DNA of 64,000 bases, taken from CAXBNB01 sp965267535. Lineage in GTDB: Bacteria; Bacteroidota; Bacteroidia; Cytophagales; Cyclobacteriaceae. Shown piece after piece: positions 23,533-31,829 of the stretch. The notes below the pieces were generated by a model that was not told the DNA's origin, searched no databases, and was given only the letters and a program-made list of their open reading frames with translations. The stretch is taken from positions 248,001 through 312,000 of the forward strand of contig OZ254082.1 in NCBI GenBank assembly GCA_965267535.1, given 5' to 3'. The translations under genes and the position numbers were made by a program. The first letter of the stretch is position 1. Each line of letters starts with the position of its first letter.

Positions 23533-24922
23533 CCTGATCAATTTTTTTATTGAAGCCAACATCTTATTGTTAGTCTTTGGGCTGGTATATTATGCACTGA
23601 TACGTACTCAGTCCAATTTTCAGTTTAGAAGAGTGTATATAGTACTGGCCACTATTAGTGCCGGTACTATACCGTTTATTTCGTTCAACACGTTGTTGCC
23701 TGAGAGTGGATTGCAATTCTTACCTTCAGCGATACCCATTTTCACTTTGCCGGAGCTAGTTATAGGAGGTGGTGCAAGTTCTGAGTCTCTTAATCCTGCT
23801 CATCAGTCTATTAACTGGCCGCTGTATTTGTTTGGTACATATGCAGTTGTTTCCGGTTTGTTGTTATTGCGTTTTGCAGTGCAATTGTGCCGTCTCTATT
23901 TACTCATTCGATCAAGTCACACTCATCGTACCCGAAAGGAAAACTACGTACTGCTTGAAAATGACCAGTTAACTGCCACTTTTTCATTCTTCAACTTTAT
24001 GTTCCTCGGCCGTATTCAATCGCTCAGCGATATTGAGAAAGCGCAGGTGATTCATCATGAAGAGGTGCATATTCGTCAGTGGCACAGTTTTGATCTCGTA
24101 TTGCTCGAAATTGTCAGATCAGTATTTTGGGCTAATCCTGTCGTTTGGTTTTTTAGAAACGAACAAGATCAAAACCATGAGTTTTTAGCAGATCAGTCTG
24201 CTTCATCACATTACGATAAAGATGCTTACCAGCAACTGTTGGTAAAAATGGCTTTGGGTCAGTTTCAACCTGTGGGCAATTACTTTGCTAAAATTCAAAC
24301 CTTAAAACGTATAGATATGATGAATCAAAAAAAGGAAAAAACCCGACTGTTTTCGCTTGTGGGAGCATGTGTAGTGAGTGCTTCTGTACTCGTTTTCATG
24401 GCATGCAATGAAGATGTTGTACAGTCTCCGGAAACAAGTACTTCGTTAGAGCCAAAAATAATAGAAGTGCCCGCTCAGCAAAGTTTTGTTGGCCAAGAGT
24501 TAGCCGATGAAGTATTTGATATCGTAGAAAATCAACCCACACCGGTGGGAGGAATGGAAACCTTCTACAAGCACATAGCTAATCAGATCAAGTACCCTAC
24601 TTCTGCTCGCCAAAATGGAATAGAAGGCCGTGTTTTTGTTCAATTCATAGTGGACAAGGAAGGAAAACTTACCAACGCCAAAGTAGTTAAAGGTATTGGT
24701 GGAGGATGTGACGAAGAAGCAGTCAGAATTCTTGCTAATGCCCCAGCCTGGAATCCCGGCCTTCAGCGAGGTAAACCCGTAAATGTTCGGATGATTCTCC
24801 CTGTTACATTTAAAATTATGAAGGAAGGTGAAAGCACTGAGAATATTGACTCTGATGATCTAAGCAAAATTAAAGGCACTCAGACAGAAGAATTAGTTGT
24901 GGTAGGTTATCAGTCGAAGTAA
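23525..24922 (+). CDS. M56 (BlaR1-like) membrane peptidase fused to a TonB C-terminal domain
   Basis: About 465 residues. The N-terminal half has four membrane segments and the M56 zinc motif HHEEVHIRQWH (HExxH at about 178-182). After a further membrane/lipobox-like stretch (LVFMACNED, about 290) comes a TonB C-terminal domain (GRVFVQFIVDKEGKLTNAKV to MILPVTFKI). The tail ends EELVVVGYQSK, like the TonB-box region of SusC proteins. The gene overlaps the repressor gene by 8 bases; ATG at 23525 is preferred, though a GTG at 23519 is also in frame. It probably senses an envelope signal and inactivates the BlaI-like repressor. What the TonB domain contacts is unknown. Confidence 0.88.
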   Translation: MINLINFFIEANILLLVFGLVYYALIRTQSNFQFRRVYIVLATISAGTIPFISFNTLLPESGLQFLPSAIPIFTLPELVIGGGASSESLNPAHQSINWPLYLFGTYAVVSGLLLLRFAVQLCRLYLLIRSSHTHRTRKENYVLLENDQLTATFSFFNFMFLGRIQSLSDIEKAQVIHHEEVHIRQWHSFDLVLLEIVRSVFWANPVVWFFRNEQDQNHEFLADQSASSHYDKDAYQQLLVKMALGQFQPVGNYFAKIQTLKRIDMMNQKKEKTRLFSLVGACVVSASVLVFMACNEDVVQSPETSTSLEPKIIEVPAQQSFVGQELADEVFDIVENQPTPVGGMETFYKHIANQIKYPTSARQNGIEGRVFVQFIVDKEGKLTNAKVVKGIGGGCDEEAVRILANAPAWNPGLQRGKPVNVRMILPVTFKIMKEGESTENIDSDDLSKIKGTQTEELVVVGYQSK

Positions 24923-24939
24923 AATTTTTTATCCCATAC

Positions 24940-24955
24940 AACTAATTATTTAGTT
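24940..24955. promoter_or_regulatory. candidate BlaI-type operator, copy 2
   Basis: AACTAA-TTAT-TTAGTT, same arms and spacing as the site at 23064-23079, located 18 bases after the M56 stop. No gene starts within several hundred bases downstream on either strand, so its role here is unclear. Confidence 0.45.
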
Positions 24956-24960
24956 TATAA

Positions 24961-24998
24961 AATCCTTCTAATCAGCATTCCCGTTGATTAGAAGGATT
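24961..24998. terminator. long inverted repeat after the M56 gene, probable terminator
   Basis: AATCCTTCTAATCA (24961-24974) and TGATTAGAAGGATT (24985-24998) are exact reverse complements (14 bp, 10-base loop). There is no strong T run after it, so it is an atypical terminator or an mRNA end-stabilising stem. The stretch 24999-25711 contains no gene I can support: it holds the REP-like palindrome at 25128, the inverted repeat at 25359, and otherwise AT-rich sequence with no convincing codon pattern. Confidence 0.5.
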
Positions 24999-25127
24999 TA
25001 GCTATTTAGGCTCTGCTGAAAAATACTTTCATTTGAAGATTTATACCAAGGAGAGCAATTTACAGCCATTTCAAAAGTAGTCCATCAAGACGGAATACCT
25101 CCCATCCGGAAAAAATAACAGAAATTT

Positions 25128-25144
25128 GCGAGCCAAAGGCTCGC
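25128..25144. repeat. REP-like palindrome
   Basis: GCGAGCC-AAA-GGCTCGC, a perfect 7-bp stem with a 3-base loop. With its flanks (read on the minus strand as GTGCGAGCCTTTGGCTCGCA) it matches the palindrome at 12973-12992, so this is a dispersed repeat family in the genome. Confidence 0.6.
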
Positions 25145-25358
25145 ACCAGCGAATTTTTTTGTTGCAAATCCTTTTTTGGCTCTATATGAATTTGTGTGGA
25201 AAGTAGAATTATCAGAAGTGAAATTATAGCCAACAGGCAAAAAAGGTAAGAACTTGCAGAAAGCCGGTTCAAAAGAAAGAGCGATCAGGAGGGGGGGAGG
25301 AAAATTGGTGAGTGGGTGCGGGTAGAGGCCTTGAGCGTTAAATTTTCCATGATTTTTG

Positions 25359-25384
25359 CCTACTTTTCATCAAGGAAAAGTAGG
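25359..25384. repeat. perfect 10-bp inverted repeat
   Basis: CCTACTTTTC and GAAAAGTAGG, separated by 6 bases. It lies in the gene-free spacer after the BlaI/M56 operon. Similar CTACTTTTC...GAAAAGTAG sequences are, from memory, repeated in other Bacteroidota genomes; I cannot confirm this here. Confidence 0.45.
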
Positions 25385-25711
25385 TGCCCTTCCGGCATGA
25401 GGAAAAGAGTAAGAGAACAACTGCCTGGTATCTTTTGCCATAGTCTTATTGTCAAATTGTATGTTATAATAAATTTACTCATTGTAAATCACATAGCATC
25501 CCTTTTTTGTTGCAAGTCCAATTTCTATTTGGTACAAACTTTTAAAACAAACTGCACGATTTCCTGTGCAACAACAAAGAATCAACAAGTGACCTTTTGG
25601 ATGCAAGTCTCGGGCATATCATCTACTGTGTTGGGCAATGATCGAAGTATATGTATATATTTTCACCTCACCCTCGTGTAGCTAACCTACCTGAGACTTT
25701 CTCAGCTGAGC

Positions 25712-27712
25712 CTATTTAAATGGGATGATTTCTGGACTGGAGATATCAAAATCTTCGATGCTCAGGTTGCCTATGGTGGAGAGGTTAAACTGACGACCGG
25801 CCTGCTGAAATGGCGCAGAAGGGTAAAAGCCAAGTCGCAACTGTAGGGTGTTAATAGCCAGGTTGTCGTTTTTTAGCCTAAGGCCTAAACCCGCACCGTA
25901 GTAGCTGTCTCTGCCGCGCGAAGTATTGAGAAAGCCCAAATCAAAAAAGCCAAGAACAGCCATACGAAATCCACCCAGGTAAAAGGGAGTGAATACTACT
26001 GACTCTGTATTGAGAACAAAACGTTCGGTACCTATCAGGAAGAAATTGTACATACCGCGGATACCGTTAGCGTCGTTGATGTCGATAAAGTCCTGCGATT
26101 TTCTGAGTATACCACGGGTGTAGTGTGTGGAAATAAATTGACGCAGCTTGAAGAGGTTAAACGTATACAGTTGAGAAAAGTAATCGATCTGGCCATGAAG
26201 GACACCTTGTTCGAGGTGGCCTTTTCTGAAAAAACCACCCAATTTGAAGTTGCCTCTCATATAGCCAAAACCTTTGAAAAAACCTCCTTCGGCCAATTCT
26301 ATACCCATATACTTACGATTGAAAAACTCACCAAACTGGTAACCGCTTGTTAGCTGAATTGAAGTACCAGTGGGTATATCTTCCGTTCGGCCAAAGTTTC
26401 TGACCAGCCGGTCTTTGTAGTAGCCTCTGGAACTAATCCCTGCGCTTAGCAATATATTGGTGCGGTGGTGAAATGCTTCGTGTCTGTCTATACTCACGTC
26501 GGGCCGCTCAACAAATCGCTTGTGTGTAGCCCGTGCAGATACTACAAAGCGGAGGCGCTCTCTGGCCCGCATTATGGATGGAATGTGTAGGGTTTTAAAC
26601 GAACGGGCAAACCATATATCCTGGAGATTTTCCTTATGACTGAGCGTATATATCGAATCTGTTTCATTGTCGAATGGGCGTAGCTGGTTGTGATTCATAC
26701 TACTGACCATAAGTCCTCCGGCATGACGAATTTCAGGCGTATAAAAATCACGGTACAGGTTTACACCATAGCCGCTATCGTGAAAGGTCGATACGTAGTT
26801 GAGTTCGCTATCGAGGAAAGTACCAGCTACGTTTTTTACCCGGTAAAAACCGTCGTAACCAATGCTGCTGTCGCCGATATCGTTTACGACCAGGTTATTT
26901 TCCAGCTCATGGCCCGATCCAAACATATTGATATTGCTGAGCCCAATACGATGGGCTGAAGTTTCAGGGTCAGTATTGTAGTCGAGCTTCAGAGGAAATA
27001 CATCGCGGGTGACTACATGCAAGCTGGCCTTGTCGCCACCGGCCGATGGATTTACGTATATACGAGCGTCTTTGATGTACTCCAGTCTACGGATCAGTCG
27101 CTCATTGTCTGCCAGTTCGGTAGGGCTTATGGTTTGCCCCTTTTCTATCAGCAGATTTTGTTTGATAATGCGGTCGCTGGTAAGGAAGTGAATGCGATTC
27201 AGCGCTTTGGTTATTAGCGATGTTTGCAGGGCTGTGGTGTCATCTATATTAGTACCAAATACTTTCAGTTTTTTTAGGCGTATATCCTGAATGATGGCTC
27301 CTTCGTATGCCTGGTAGCGTTCCTTACTCTCCTCGTAGCTTGCTTTTTCTTCTTGCTGTTGTTTTGCCTTTTGTTCTTCTTCTTTTTCAAATACCAGTTT
27401 GTAAAGCAGGTTAGAGTATTTGTTGTCAGACAGTTTTTTTACCAGGTTGTCGTAAAACTCGTTGGTGCCGTCGAGAGAGTGTTTCTTTTGGTAAAAGTGC
27501 AGTGTGTCGGGAACGACGAAAACAGTGTCGCGTGGTACATAGTAGGCTTGTTTTTCTATAACAAAAAAATGCCCTGCTTTGACTTTGATGCTGTCGAGGT
27601 GGCTTTTCTTAGTTTTTTTGGCCACAGGACCGGACTGAGAAAAAGCAGCAATAGAACTGAGGAACAAACCTACAAAACTAAACCCTATACATAAAGCCCT
27701 GCTTTTGACCAT
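25712..27712 (-). CDS. outer-membrane beta-barrel protein with POTRA-like domain (BamA/TamA-like)
   Basis: A 666-residue protein with a signal peptide (about 1-25). A charged helical stretch (EEEQKAKQQQEEKASYEESKERY, in part) occupies about 105-135. A POTRA-like segment follows (IIQDIRLKKLKVFGTNIDD through ADNERLIRRLEYIKDARIYV, about 138-225), and the rest (about 240-666) has the alternating pattern and aromatic-rich strands of an outer-membrane barrel. This resembles surface-antigen/ShlB-like proteins that insert or export other proteins. The C-terminal residue is not the Phe typical of BamA. Precise role unknown. It shares no tight operon with its neighbours. Confidence 0.75.
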   Translation of the reverse strand: MVKSRALCIGFSFVGLFLSSIAAFSQSGPVAKKTKKSHLDSIKVKAGHFFVIEKQAYYVPRDTVFVVPDTLHFYQKKHSLDGTNEFYDNLVKKLSDNKYSNLLYKLVFEKEEEQKAKQQQEEKASYEESKERYQAYEGAIIQDIRLKKLKVFGTNIDDTTALQTSLITKALNRIHFLTSDRIIKQNLLIEKGQTISPTELADNERLIRRLEYIKDARIYVNPSAGGDKASLHVVTRDVFPLKLDYNTDPETSAHRIGLSNINMFGSGHELENNLVVNDIGDSSIGYDGFYRVKNVAGTFLDSELNYVSTFHDSGYGVNLYRDFYTPEIRHAGGLMVSSMNHNQLRPFDNETDSIYTLSHKENLQDIWFARSFKTLHIPSIMRARERLRFVVSARATHKRFVERPDVSIDRHEAFHHRTNILLSAGISSRGYYKDRLVRNFGRTEDIPTGTSIQLTSGYQFGEFFNRKYMGIELAEGGFFKGFGYMRGNFKLGGFFRKGHLEQGVLHGQIDYFSQLYTFNLFKLRQFISTHYTRGILRKSQDFIDINDANGIRGMYNFFLIGTERFVLNTESVVFTPFYLGGFRMAVLGFFDLGFLNTSRGRDSYYGAGLGLRLKNDNLAINTLQLRLGFYPSAPFQQAGRQFNLSTIGNLSIEDFDISSPEIIPFK

Positions 27713-27763
27713 AAAAGAAATATCCGAAGGATTGACCGATAAAACAAAGCATAGTAACGAAAA

Positions 27764-28546
27764 TTATTTCGTCATAATACAAAATAGGTCAAGATTTGAT
27801 TCGGATTCTTCGTTGAGAAAATAGTCGTTATGGGAGATGTCTGTAACAAGCGAAGTGTTGTTGTTTTGAAGCATTTTACGATTGATCCTGTTGAGGATAT
27901 CGTAAGGAATGCGCAGCACAGCGGCTGGCAACCTGTACTGGAGGTTGAATATGTCGAAGCGTGTAAATTTAGCTACTGAGGCTTTATTTTCTTCATAGTA
28001 AGCCATTACCGTATCATTGCCGGCTATACCCTTCATTTCTACCTCGCTAAAATAGTTTGCAGCCAGTTTTTTGAGCTCACCGTTGGTATATTCACGCACA
28101 TGCCAGGGGTTTCGCGTCAGGGTCATTTTGATGTTAGGGGTAGTAATGATCGCCTTGCCTCCCGGTCTGAGTACCCGATGAATTTCTTTCAAAAATTGTT
28201 TGTCGTCTTCTATGTGTTCTATTACCTGAAAAGAAATCACAACATCGAAAGAATTGTCTTCTAACCCATCGAAAGGAGGAAAGTGCATCTGCCGGAAATT
28301 TACACCGGCAAACTTTTCCTTGAGCTGATCAATAACTTCACTGATTTTGTCCAGAGCAGTATACGAATTAGCTTTTTGTGCCAACAGCCCGATACCCCGA
28401 CCCTCACCACAGCCAGGTTCTAGTACATCGCCTTCAATATAGGGTGATGCTTCGTAGTATGCTTTGAGCAATCGCTGGTGAATAGGATTGTCAGATACAA
28501 TCTTGTCTGAAGCTATTTCTGTAGTATAAGTACTCATGGCCTGCAA
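27764..28546 (-). CDS. class I SAM-dependent methyltransferase
   Basis: About 260 residues with SAM motif I LEPGCGEGRGIGLL (about 41-54), an acidic residue after strand 2 (YTALDKISEV), and motif IV-like FDVVISFQVIEHIEDD followed by LKEIHRVLRPGGKAIITTPN. This is the UbiE/methyltransf_11 pattern of small-molecule methyltransferases. The substrate cannot be told. The first Met (28546) may be 3 residues too early; Met4 (MSTYTTEI) is as good. Confidence 0.85.
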   Translation of the reverse strand: MQAMSTYTTEIASDKIVSDNPIHQRLLKAYYEASPYIEGDVLEPGCGEGRGIGLLAQKANSYTALDKISEVIDQLKEKFAGVNFRQMHFPPFDGLEDNSFDVVISFQVIEHIEDDKQFLKEIHRVLRPGGKAIITTPNIKMTLTRNPWHVREYTNGELKKLAANYFSEVEMKGIAGNDTVMAYYEENKASVAKFTRFDIFNLQYRLPAAVLRIPYDILNRINRKMLQNNNTSLVTDISHNDYFLNEESESNLDLFCIMTK

Positions 28547-28651
28547 AACTAATCTTTTCCGTCAGTTATAGCGTCCATTAAAAACGATATTAGTACCTAA
28601 TTACGTTCTTATTATGTATATTTTTAAGCTTAATATATTAACCTGACTATA

Positions 28652-29914
28652 ATGATGCCTAGAGGGATAAGAACCAGCAGCAGAATTTATACACCTGCCG
28701 GATTATTATTTATCATCAGATGTTTTCAATCTTTCTTTAGTTCCTACAGGTTTATGCTGTGGGCTATTATGCTGCTAGTATGGATACAGCCGTATGGTGC
28801 GCGTGCTGTAGACCTTACCAAGCAGGATTTTAGTTATCTCTACGACCCATACTCGCCGGTGCATATAAAGCACAGAATCAAGCAGGAAGATGGAACGTTT
28901 CACTTGTACTTTTATCTGGAACTGAAAAATCCACTGCGACCGGAAAACGAGTTTAGAGTGGATGTGCTGGCGCAAAAAAACTATAAGGACAAAGGGGAAG
29001 TAAAGCTCAATGTGGAGCCGGTGAAAGAGGATTCTACGCGGAGGTTGATGCTGATCGCTTATCAACTCAAAGCAGATAGCAAGTACGATTTGCTTGTGGG
29101 GCGCTTTCTGATCAACAATGTGTACTACTACTACGATATCCCGATACATGGAGGGCTGCAGTTTCCCACTACCGACGTGCTGCCTCTGAAAGATAACGGC
29201 TGGCCGTATTTTGATCTTTTTGCCAAAGAAAAAACACACTTGAAGTTTGATGATGATGTGTATGCTTTTCAGTACGACGATCAGTTTGGTATAGCCAGGC
29301 CCCCTATGGAGGCTGAGGGTCAGGTGAAATCGGCTACCATAAAAATAGATACTACCTATGTAACCCGGCGTATAGTAGCAAAAAAGGAAAACCAGCTGAT
29401 CTACGTACAGCGGGATACGACCATCAATGCAGGCACAGCGATATTGACCGTCTCCCCCTATTTTCCGAAACACAGAAGGATAGGCGAGTTGGCAAAGAGC
29501 CTGCGCTACCTCTGCAAAGAAGAAGAGTATAATGCCATACAGTCTGCTCGGGATACCAAAGCAGCTTTTGATCAGTTTTGGCTTTCGGTCATTCCGGTAA
29601 AAGACCGAGCCAGAGCTGTACTGAAACGCTACTACAATCATGTCCGACTGGCCAATCAGTATTTCACGGATTATAAAGAAGGGTGGCGTACAGACAGGGG
29701 TATGATCTATATTATATATGGCTACCCTACCCACGTAACCAGGACGGGTGAAAAAGAAATATGGACCTATACCATAGGTGGGAGAAAACAAAACTTTAAT
29801 TTCGCAAAAATTCCCAATCTTTTTGTGCAGCATCATTATGCACTGATAAGGGATAAAGACTTGTACAAAATCTGGCTGAACGAAGTAGCAAAATGGAGAA
29901 AAGGAAATATGTAA
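28652..29914 (+). CDS. GWxTD domain-containing protein
   Basis: A 420-residue protein ending in a GWxTD domain: the signature GWRTDRGMIYIIYGYP lies at about 348-363, followed by a WTYTIGG strand. N-terminal to it are beta-rich segments. The encoded start at 28652 gives a polar leader before the hydrophobic stretch MLWAIMLLVWIQPYGARA, so the real start may be Met35 (28754), which yields a normal signal peptide. The family is specific to Bacteroidota and related phyla and has no assigned function. The gene overlaps rlmB by 22 bases, so the two are co-transcribed. Confidence 0.8.
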   Translation: MMPRGIRTSSRIYTPAGLLFIIRCFQSFFSSYRFMLWAIMLLVWIQPYGARAVDLTKQDFSYLYDPYSPVHIKHRIKQEDGTFHLYFYLELKNPLRPENEFRVDVLAQKNYKDKGEVKLNVEPVKEDSTRRLMLIAYQLKADSKYDLLVGRFLINNVYYYYDIPIHGGLQFPTTDVLPLKDNGWPYFDLFAKEKTHLKFDDDVYAFQYDDQFGIARPPMEAEGQVKSATIKIDTTYVTRRIVAKKENQLIYVQRDTTINAGTAILTVSPYFPKHRRIGELAKSLRYLCKEEEYNAIQSARDTKAAFDQFWLSVIPVKDRARAVLKRYYNHVRLANQYFTDYKEGWRTDRGMIYIIYGYPTHVTRTGEKEIWTYTIGGRKQNFNFAKIPNLFVQHHYALIRDKDLYKIWLNEVAKWRKGNM

Positions 29915-30675
29915 AATACAATCGCCCCAAGGAAAATGTCCGAAATGAAGAAGATATGATTTTTGGCACCCGGGCTGTAATAGAAACCATAAAATCGGGT
30001 AAGCAGATAGAGAAGATTTTTGTGCAAAAAGGCCTCAATAATGAGCTTTTTTCAGAACTCAATGAGCTAATTCGCTCGCACAGGCTAAGTGTATCCAAAG
30101 TGCCGGTGGAAAAACTCAATAGGCTTACCCGCAAGAATCATCAGGGAGTGATTGCCTATGTGTCGCCGATAACCTACGTGCCGTTGCACAACGTAGTGGC
30201 TTCCAGCTATGAAAACGGAAGAACTCCTCTGATACTCATATTGGATCGAATTACCGATGTGAGAAATTTTGGTGCGATATGCCGTACGGCAGAGTGTACC
30301 GGGGTAAATGCCGTGGTGGTGCCTGCCAAAGGAGGTGCACTGATCAATAGCGACGCGGTAAAAACATCTGCCGGCGCATTAAATTACCTGTCGATATGCA
30401 AGGAAGATAATTTACTCAATACGGTTACTTATTTGAAAGAAAGTGGCTTTCAGGTAATCGCCTGTACCGAAAAAACGGACAAACTGATCTACGAAGCAGA
30501 GTATAACATACCTACGGCAGTCATTATGGGTTCTGAAGAAAACGGCATTTCCGACGAATTGATCGAAGCAGCAGATCTGGCTGCAAAAATACCGCTCAAT
30601 GGTGAGATAGCTTCGCTGAATGTATCGGTAGCCAGTGCGGTGGTTTTGTATGAATGCCTTCGCCAGCGAATGTAA
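29893..30675 (+). CDS. rlmB: 23S rRNA (guanosine-2'-O-)-methyltransferase RlmB-like, SpoU/TrmH family
   Basis: A 260-residue SPOUT methyltransferase. An N-terminal substrate-binding domain (MIFGTRAVIETI onward) is followed by the SpoU domain with motif 1 DRITDVRNFGAICRTAECTG, motif 2 IMGSEENGIS and motif 3 PLNGEIASLNVSVASAVVLYE, which form the knotted SAM site. RlmB-type enzymes methylate a ribosomal RNA guanosine in the peptidyl-transferase region; assignment to RlmB rather than a tRNA-modifying paralog is by overall pattern. The first 21 codons overlap the GWxTD gene; Met22 (29956) is the start more usual for the family. Confidence 0.88.
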   Translation: MEKRKYVKYNRPKENVRNEEDMIFGTRAVIETIKSGKQIEKIFVQKGLNNELFSELNELIRSHRLSVSKVPVEKLNRLTRKNHQGVIAYVSPITYVPLHNVVASSYENGRTPLILILDRITDVRNFGAICRTAECTGVNAVVVPAKGGALINSDAVKTSAGALNYLSICKEDNLLNTVTYLKESGFQVIACTEKTDKLIYEAEYNIPTAVIMGSEENGISDELIEAADLAAKIPLNGEIASLNVSVASAVVLYECLRQRM

Positions 30676-30680
30676 TACGC

Positions 30681-31574
30681 TTAATCTTTGTATTCGAAGG
30701 AGATATTGCCGAGTGCTACGTCAAGTATAAAGGTCATCAGGTTTTCTGCATCGGGATTATACTCGGCATTTACGTATACATTTTTGTCTACTTCTTCAAA
30801 ACCCTGCTTTACCGAAATATTGCATAGCGGAGATTTTTTGAAATAAATAATGGTAGGGGTCGCTTTTTTGGGCAAAACAATCTTGAGTGTTCCTGCTCCC
30901 ACGCTTGCACTCACACTGCATTTTTTGGTGTTGGATTCGTTAAAATCTAAAACCGCATTGCCAAAACCCACATCGGCAATGATGTGGTTGGCATTAGATA
31001 GGTTTACATTTTTAGCATGAATGGTACCCAGATCTACTTTAACCAAGAAAGTGTCCATACTGCAGTGGTTAGGTTTGAGCATGTCATAGCCTACTGTAAC
31101 ATCGGCACTGCCGGTTTCGAGTTTGAAGTTTGAAACCGGTAAACCGGATAAATTCACATCTGCATTGCCCACACCATAATTGAGGTTGAGCTTGTAGGTT
31201 TTTTCCTGATTGAAATACACCTTCCAGAAGTTCATGTCGTCGTTTTTCTTCGAGCCAAATACGTTGTAGGCAATAGCCTGACTCAGACCGCTTTTTTTGT
31301 AGTCTTCCAGGTGCAGGGCTACCTGATTTGTTTTGTTGGAGATTTCAGTATGAAAAGCCGGATTTACATCGCTGAAATTGGGATTGCCGTATATGGTGAC
31401 AGGGTCGGTGTGGTAGGAGGGTTTGATGTGGCAGGTGCCTGAGGTGGCTTTGAGGGAAAAGTGTATGGTGTCATAGTCTGTGCTTTCCTTGACAGCATAA
31501 AACTTTTTGAGTTGTGCGTGTAGTTGACAGCAACAACATAGACCCATAAATAAAACCAAAATTCCCCTCAGCAT
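30681..31574 (-). CDS. secreted protein with adhesin-like beta-repeat (DUF4097-type) domain
   Basis: A 297-residue protein with a signal peptide that contains CCCC (about 13-16) and ends at HAQ (about 20). The rest is a regular run of short beta strands with GSADVTVGYD, VDLGTIHAKNV, ADVGFGNAVLDF, ASVGAGTLKIVLP and VALGNISFEY: a repeating gly-rich strand pattern of the 'toast-rack'/DUF4097 beta-helix. These are probably envelope proteins; no enzyme motif is visible. The gene converges on rlmB with a 5-base gap between stops. The 255 bases upstream (31575-31829) hold no gene. Confidence 0.6.
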   Translation of the reverse strand: MLRGILVLFMGLCCCCQLHAQLKKFYAVKESTDYDTIHFSLKATSGTCHIKPSYHTDPVTIYGNPNFSDVNPAFHTEISNKTNQVALHLEDYKKSGLSQAIAYNVFGSKKNDDMNFWKVYFNQEKTYKLNLNYGVGNADVNLSGLPVSNFKLETGSADVTVGYDMLKPNHCSMDTFLVKVDLGTIHAKNVNLSNANHIIADVGFGNAVLDFNESNTKKCSVSASVGAGTLKIVLPKKATPTIIYFKKSPLCNISVKQGFEEVDKNVYVNAEYNPDAENLMTFILDVALGNISFEYKD

Positions 31575-31829
31575 GAACTTACGTACGTATGCTTAATAAA
31601 TGAGTTGCAATTATAATGAAAAATGGGAGATAACCTCAATAAAGCCTTTTTGCTTGGCAGTAAGACAAATAGTGGAAATACTGGGGGTGCGTTTGAGAGA
31701 TGAAGTGTAAGAATGAGCTAAAAAGAAATTGTGAGCTCAGAATGCGGCGAAAAATAACCTCTTTGCCGAAATCTCCTGAGCACTTTTTGGCAGTGAACGG
31801 TATAGATCGACAAAGAGGTCGAAATCATC

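Noticed and set aside
25060..25272. A 70-codon minus-strand frame with a hydrophobic stretch
   Set aside because: It contains the REP-like palindrome (25128-25144) and a poly-T/A tract; no conserved features.
25316..25681. A 121-codon frame in the spacer after the M56 gene
   Set aside because: It runs through an inverted repeat, has no family resemblance, no sensible codon pattern and odd Cys/Ser-rich composition; likely chance.
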